Of a DNA stretch of 10,000 nucleotides, positions 7,066 through 10,000 are shown one piece after another. Source of the DNA: Calditerrivibrio sp. Its GTDB lineage: Bacteria > Chrysiogenota > Deferribacteres > Deferribacterales > Calditerrivibrionaceae. The stretch spans positions 1 through 10,000 of the forward strand of contig JAIWOA010000003.1 in assembly GCA_020217115.1 (NCBI GenBank). Reading direction: 5' to 3'. The translations under genes were made by a program, and so were the position numbers. The stretch's first letter is position 1. The number at the start of each line of letters is the position of its first letter. The notes beneath the pieces were generated by a model. The model did no database searches, was not told the origin of the DNA, and worked only from the letters and a program-made list of their open reading frames with translations.

Positions 7066-7854
7066 ATGTTATTTGATTTTGCAATACTTTTATATATTTT
7101 ATGTTTTGTTAGTGTAGGATTATATTCATTCTTTGAAGATGAACGATTAGCCTACCTCAGTAAATTTTTTGCAATATCAGGTATATTGGTTAATGGTTTC
7201 TATTTTGTTTCAATATGGTTTTTCTATTCTAAAACAATACACCTAACTCTATCCCAAATCTTTGCCCTTATAATATTTTTTCTTGCATTAACAGCTGTAT
7301 ATCTCAACTTGAAGCATAAAAAAGTAACAATCTATTTTTTCATCATGCCTATTATAATACTTCTCGGGATAGCATCCCTTTACCATCAAGATATAATGAC
7401 CACAAGGGAGTACCGTACAGGATTCTGGCTGTTTGTCCACCTCCCTTTTACCATAGCAGGTTCAAGCCTATTCATGGTATCTGCTATTTTCGGTATCTTA
7501 TACTTTATACAGGAAAAGCAGATAAAAAGAAAAAGATTTGGTTTTACATACAAGCTTCTCCCATCTATAGATCTTTTGAATAAAATAAATCGAACAACAA
7601 TGCTTGTGGGGTTTACAATTTTTACTGCTGGAATCCTTTCCGGTTTTATCTGGGGGATATATGAGTGGGGGGGCAGAATAATTCTTACTCCAAAATTAAT
7701 TTTTGCAATTATATCCTGGCTAATTTTTGGAGTAATTATCATAATAAAAAAGATTAAGGGGATTACTCCGAGAGGTACAGCTTTTGCAAGTATTTTAGGA
7801 ATTATCTCAATAATTGTTACATACATTGGATTGGCAATGTTTATAAAAGGTTGA
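7066..7854 (+). CDS. hemX: CcsA/HemX-type cytochrome c assembly family membrane protein
   Basis: 262 residues with about eight hydrophobic helices and little soluble sequence; an inner-membrane protein. Layout and context (directly before hemA) fit the HemX branch of the CcsA/CcmC/CcmF superfamily. HemX-like proteins are associated with control of HemA level or with heme handling for c-type cytochromes. Family features are a conserved His in FVHLPFTIAGSSLF (H125, 123-136), the KLLPSIDLLNKINR loop (163-176), and the final motif region starting GFIWGIYEWGG (193-203). The usual tryptophan-rich WGxYWxWDPKE segment is degraded to WGGRIILTPK (201-210), keeping only the first WG and the PK, so heme binding as in true CcsA is doubtful. 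Four bases separate it from hemA. An alternative name would be ccsA-like; the symbol rests on synteny. Confidence 0.8.
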   Translation: MLFDFAILLYILCFVSVGLYSFFEDERLAYLSKFFAISGILVNGFYFVSIWFFYSKTIHLTLSQIFALIIFFLALTAVYLNLKHKKVTIYFFIMPIIILLGIASLYHQDIMTTREYRTGFWLFVHLPFTIAGSSLFMVSAIFGILYFIQEKQIKRKRFGFTYKLLPSIDLLNKINRTTMLVGFTIFTAGILSGFIWGIYEWGGRIILTPKLIFAIISWLIFGVIIIIKKIKGITPRGTAFASILGIISIIVTYIGLAMFIKG

Positions 7855-7858
7855 TTGT

Positions 7859-9130
7859 ATGCATTTAGCTGTTTTGGGGTTGAACCATACCACTTCTCCA
7901 GTGGAAATAAGGGAAAAATTGGCAGTATCCAACGATAATATTGAAAACATATACAGTAAAATATTACAAAATGATAGGATTTACGAGCTATTGATTATAT
8001 CAACATGCAATAGAGTTGAATACTATATGGTTACAGATGATTTTCTGTGCAATGTCGATGCTGTGCTTCAGATAGTTGCTTCAGAAAGCAATATAGATCC
8101 ATTTGAGTTGAGAAAATATACCTATATACACTGTGGTGTTGATGCAGTAAAACATATTTTTCGTGTGGCATCAGGTCTTGACTCACTTGTTCTCGGAGAA
8201 CCTCAGATATTTGGTCAGGTAAAGGATGCCTTTACTGCTGCAAGACTTTATGGAAGGGTGAATACCTTTTTAAATAAGCTTGAGGATAGTACCATAAGGG
8301 TGGGGAAAAAGGTTCGCACACAAACGAAAATTGCTGAAAATCCTGTATCTGTTAGTTATGCTGCGGTAGAACTTGCCAAAAAGATCTTTAATGATCTATC
8401 TAAAAGGGTTGCCCTTGTAATAGGGGCTGGTGAAATGTGTGAACTTGCTGCAAAACATCTTCAGGGGAATGGAATAAAAAAAATATATATAACAAATAGG
8501 ACCTTTGAACGAGCTGAGGCTTTAGCAAAAGATGTTGGGGGTACAGCTATCCAGCTTGATCTGTTTAAAGATTATTTAAAATACGCAGATATAGTGATAA
8601 GCTCAACTGGATCTCCAAACTATATGGTTAGTTTTGAAGATGTACACCACGTTATGAATGAGAGAAAGCATGAACCGATGTTTTTTATAGACATAGCAGT
8701 TCCAAGGGATATAGATCCCAGAATAAACGATATAGAAAACACTTACGTTTATGATATTGATGATCTAAAATCTGTTGTGGAGAACAATAAGAAACAGAGG
8801 GAAAAGGAAGCTTTAAGAGCTATGGAGATAATAGAGCAGTCGGTAGATGATTTCATGGACTGGTTAGAATCTCTAAAAATTATCCCAATAATAAAAATTA
8901 TACGGCAACAATTTGAAGAGATAAAAAATTCTGAAATAGAACGAATGGCTGATAAATTAAAAATAGTTGATGATGGTGAATTATATAGAATCAATCTTAT
9001 TATGACCTCCTACATGAACAAATTACTGCACACTCCCATAATGAATATAAAAAACTCCATAAAAGATGGTAAGGATTACAGTATTTCAGAGGCATCTAAA
9101 ATAATTTTTGGAATAAAGGAGCTGAAATGA
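7859..9130 (+). CDS. hemA: Glutamyl-tRNA reductase
   Basis: 423 residues, full length. It reduces the glutamyl group of Glu-tRNA(Glu) with NADPH to glutamate-1-semialdehyde, the first committed step of C5-pathway tetrapyrrole synthesis; cytoplasmic. The N-terminal catalytic domain has HTTSPVEIRE (10-19) and STCNRVEYY (48-56) with nucleophile C50; H99 lies in the KHIFRVASGLDSLVLGEPQI region (98-117). The Rossmann NADPH domain has VIGAGEM (187-193) and ITNRTFERAE (211-220), followed by IDIAVPRDIDP (278-288). The C-terminal helical dimerisation domain begins near 310. AAAAGG at 7845-7850, 8 bases before the ATG, supports the start and lies inside the end of hemX. The stop overlaps the hemC start (ATGA). 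No catalytic residue is missing. HemX upstream may modulate it. Confidence 0.97.
   Translation: MHLAVLGLNHTTSPVEIREKLAVSNDNIENIYSKILQNDRIYELLIISTCNRVEYYMVTDDFLCNVDAVLQIVASESNIDPFELRKYTYIHCGVDAVKHIFRVASGLDSLVLGEPQIFGQVKDAFTAARLYGRVNTFLNKLEDSTIRVGKKVRTQTKIAENPVSVSYAAVELAKKIFNDLSKRVALVIGAGEMCELAAKHLQGNGIKKIYITNRTFERAEALAKDVGGTAIQLDLFKDYLKYADIVISSTGSPNYMVSFEDVHHVMNERKHEPMFFIDIAVPRDIDPRINDIENTYVYDIDDLKSVVENNKKQREKEALRAMEIIEQSVDDFMDWLESLKIIPIIKIIRQQFEEIKNSEIERMADKLKIVDDGELYRINLIMTSYMNKLLHTPIMNIKNSIKDGKDYSISEASKIIFGIKELK
9115..9121 (+). promoter_or_regulatory. Ribosome-binding site of hemC within hemA
   Basis: AAAGGAG, 5 bases before the ATG at 9127 and inside the last codons of hemA, fixes the hemC start and supports coupled translation through the ATGA overlap. 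Confidence 0.75.
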
Positions 9131-10000
9131 AGAAACTTGTAATTGCTACAAGGGGTAGCAAGCTTGCTCTATGGCAGGCAAATCATATAAAAAATAGACT
9201 TGAAGCCAGATACAATGATTTATCAGTTGAACTAAATATAATAAAAACGCAGGGGGATATTATTCTCGATGTTCCCCTTGCAAAGATAGGGGGTAAAGGG
9301 CTTTTTGTAAAGGAGATCGAAAATGCTCTGATCAATAGTGAGGCAGATCTTGCAGTTCATAGTATGAAGGATGTACCTGCTGAACTGCCTGATGGATTAG
9401 AAATTTTTGTTAATCCAGAGAGAGAAGAGCCTTTTGATGCATTTTTATCTCTCAAATACAGTTGTTTAATGGATCTACCCAAAAATGGTAAACTTGGAAC
9501 AAGCAGCCTGAGGAGAAAGATACAGATCCAGAAAATTCGCCCTGATCTTAATATTGTTGACCTCAGAGGGAATGTTGACACGCGCATAAGAAAGATGGTT
9601 GACGGGGAATTTGATGCCATTATACTTGCAAAAGCTGGACTTAACAGGCTTGGTTTTACAGAATATATAAAACAGACCTTTTCAGATAACGAATTGATCC
9701 CTTCAGTATGTCAGGGGACCCTTGGGATAGAGGTAAGAAGTGATGACTCCACACTAAAAGAGATGTTAACTTTTATGAAAGATGAAGATAGCGAAATTGT
9801 CACAAAGGCTGAGAGGAGCTTCCTGAGAAGATTGGAGGGTGGTTGTCAAGCTCCCATAGGTGGGTTTTGTAAAATAGAGTCTAATAAATTATTTATGAAA
9901 GGTTTTATATCTTCTCTTGACGGAAAAGAATTTATAGAGTTTAATGAGATAGGTGATCGTTCATCACCAGAAGAGGTTGGGATAAAATTGGCTGAAAAGA
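9127..10000 (+). CDS. hemC: Porphobilinogen deaminase (hydroxymethylbilane synthase), 3' end beyond window
   Basis: 291 codons are visible, then the window ends; family members are about 305-320 residues, so only a short C-terminal piece is missing. It joins four porphobilinogens into hydroxymethylbilane using a covalent dipyrromethane cofactor; cytoplasmic. Visible features: IATRGSKLALWQA (6-18), KTQGD (40-44), LAKIGGKGLFVKEIE (51-65), HSMKDVP (78-84) with catalytic D82, GTSSLRR (124-130), LRGNVDTRIRK (146-156), and EGGCQAPIGG (237-246) with cofactor-attachment C240. The substrate-binding arginines R9, R129, R130, R147, R153 and R174 are all present. One oddity is PSVCQGTLGIEVR (192-204), where most homologues read GQGA, placing a Cys at 195. 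It overlaps hemA by four bases and lies in the same operon. Confidence 0.97.
   Translation, partial: MKKLVIATRGSKLALWQANHIKNRLEARYNDLSVELNIIKTQGDIILDVPLAKIGGKGLFVKEIENALINSEADLAVHSMKDVPAELPDGLEIFVNPEREEPFDAFLSLKYSCLMDLPKNGKLGTSSLRRKIQIQKIRPDLNIVDLRGNVDTRIRKMVDGEFDAIILAKAGLNRLGFTEYIKQTFSDNELIPSVCQGTLGIEVRSDDSTLKEMLTFMKDEDSEIVTKAERSFLRRLEGGCQAPIGGFCKIESNKLFMKGFISSLDGKEFIEFNEIGDRSSPEEVGIKLAEK

Noticed and set aside
7386..7826. 146-codon minus-strand open frame opposite the hemX-like gene
   Set aside because: It is a shadow of a hydrophobic membrane protein gene; the plus-strand frame has family features, a ribosome-binding site and operon context, while this frame has none.
9357..9620. 87-codon minus-strand open frame opposite hemC
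   Set aside because: It is antisense to conserved HemC motifs and has no independent support.
1..10000. CRISPR arrays, insertion sequences, tRNA/rRNA genes and rho-independent terminators
   Set aside because: No spaced direct repeats, terminal inverted repeats with a transposase, tRNA-like cloverleaf or GC-rich hairpin with T-run was found on reading both strands; both operons run off the window, so terminators would lie outside.

Overview
The window is AT-rich (by eye about one third G+C), almost entirely coding, and holds two divergent gene clusters separated by a single 91-base gap. It looks like a bacterial chromosome from an anaerobic or microaerophilic lineage: it has a ferredoxin-dependent 2-oxoacid oxidoreductase, and a hemX-hemA-hemC order that I associate with Deltaproteobacteria-like groups and Deferribacterota. 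The low G+C and protein character fit a Deferribacterota member (Calditerrivibrio/Deferribacter-like) best. This is an inference, not a demonstrated assignment.

Left cluster, minus strand, read from 6974 down to 1: a MATE-family multidrug/flippase-type transporter; a soluble DUF2156 protein (GNAT-like, related to the synthase half of MprF); a two-subunit 2-oxoacid:ferredoxin oxidoreductase (fused gamma-alpha subunit, then beta subunit); and a large protein joining a degenerate KaiC-like domain to a PEP synthase/PPDK-type ATP-grasp domain, which runs off the left edge with 764 residues visible. Adjacent genes overlap by 11 or 4 bases or are separated by 2-3 bases, so they almost certainly form one translationally coupled operon.

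Right cluster, plus strand, read from 7066 to the right edge: a CcsA/HemX-type integral membrane protein, glutamyl-tRNA reductase (hemA) and porphobilinogen deaminase (hemC, cut by the right edge after 291 residues). This is the start of a C5-pathway tetrapyrrole operon. HemA makes glutamate-1-semialdehyde from Glu-tRNA, HemC later polymerises porphobilinogen to hydroxymethylbilane, and the HemX-like protein is the usual membrane companion of HemA.

The gap at 6975-7065 must hold both divergent promoters. It contains a 10-base palindrome that places a TATAAT on each strand. There are no rRNA or tRNA genes, insertion sequences, CRISPR arrays, long repeats or convincing terminators, and no gene-free stretch over 300 bases. 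Most genes belong to known families. The items most worth a second look are the KaiC-like/ATP-grasp fusion coupled to the 2-oxoacid oxidoreductase, and the MATE-DUF2156 pair.
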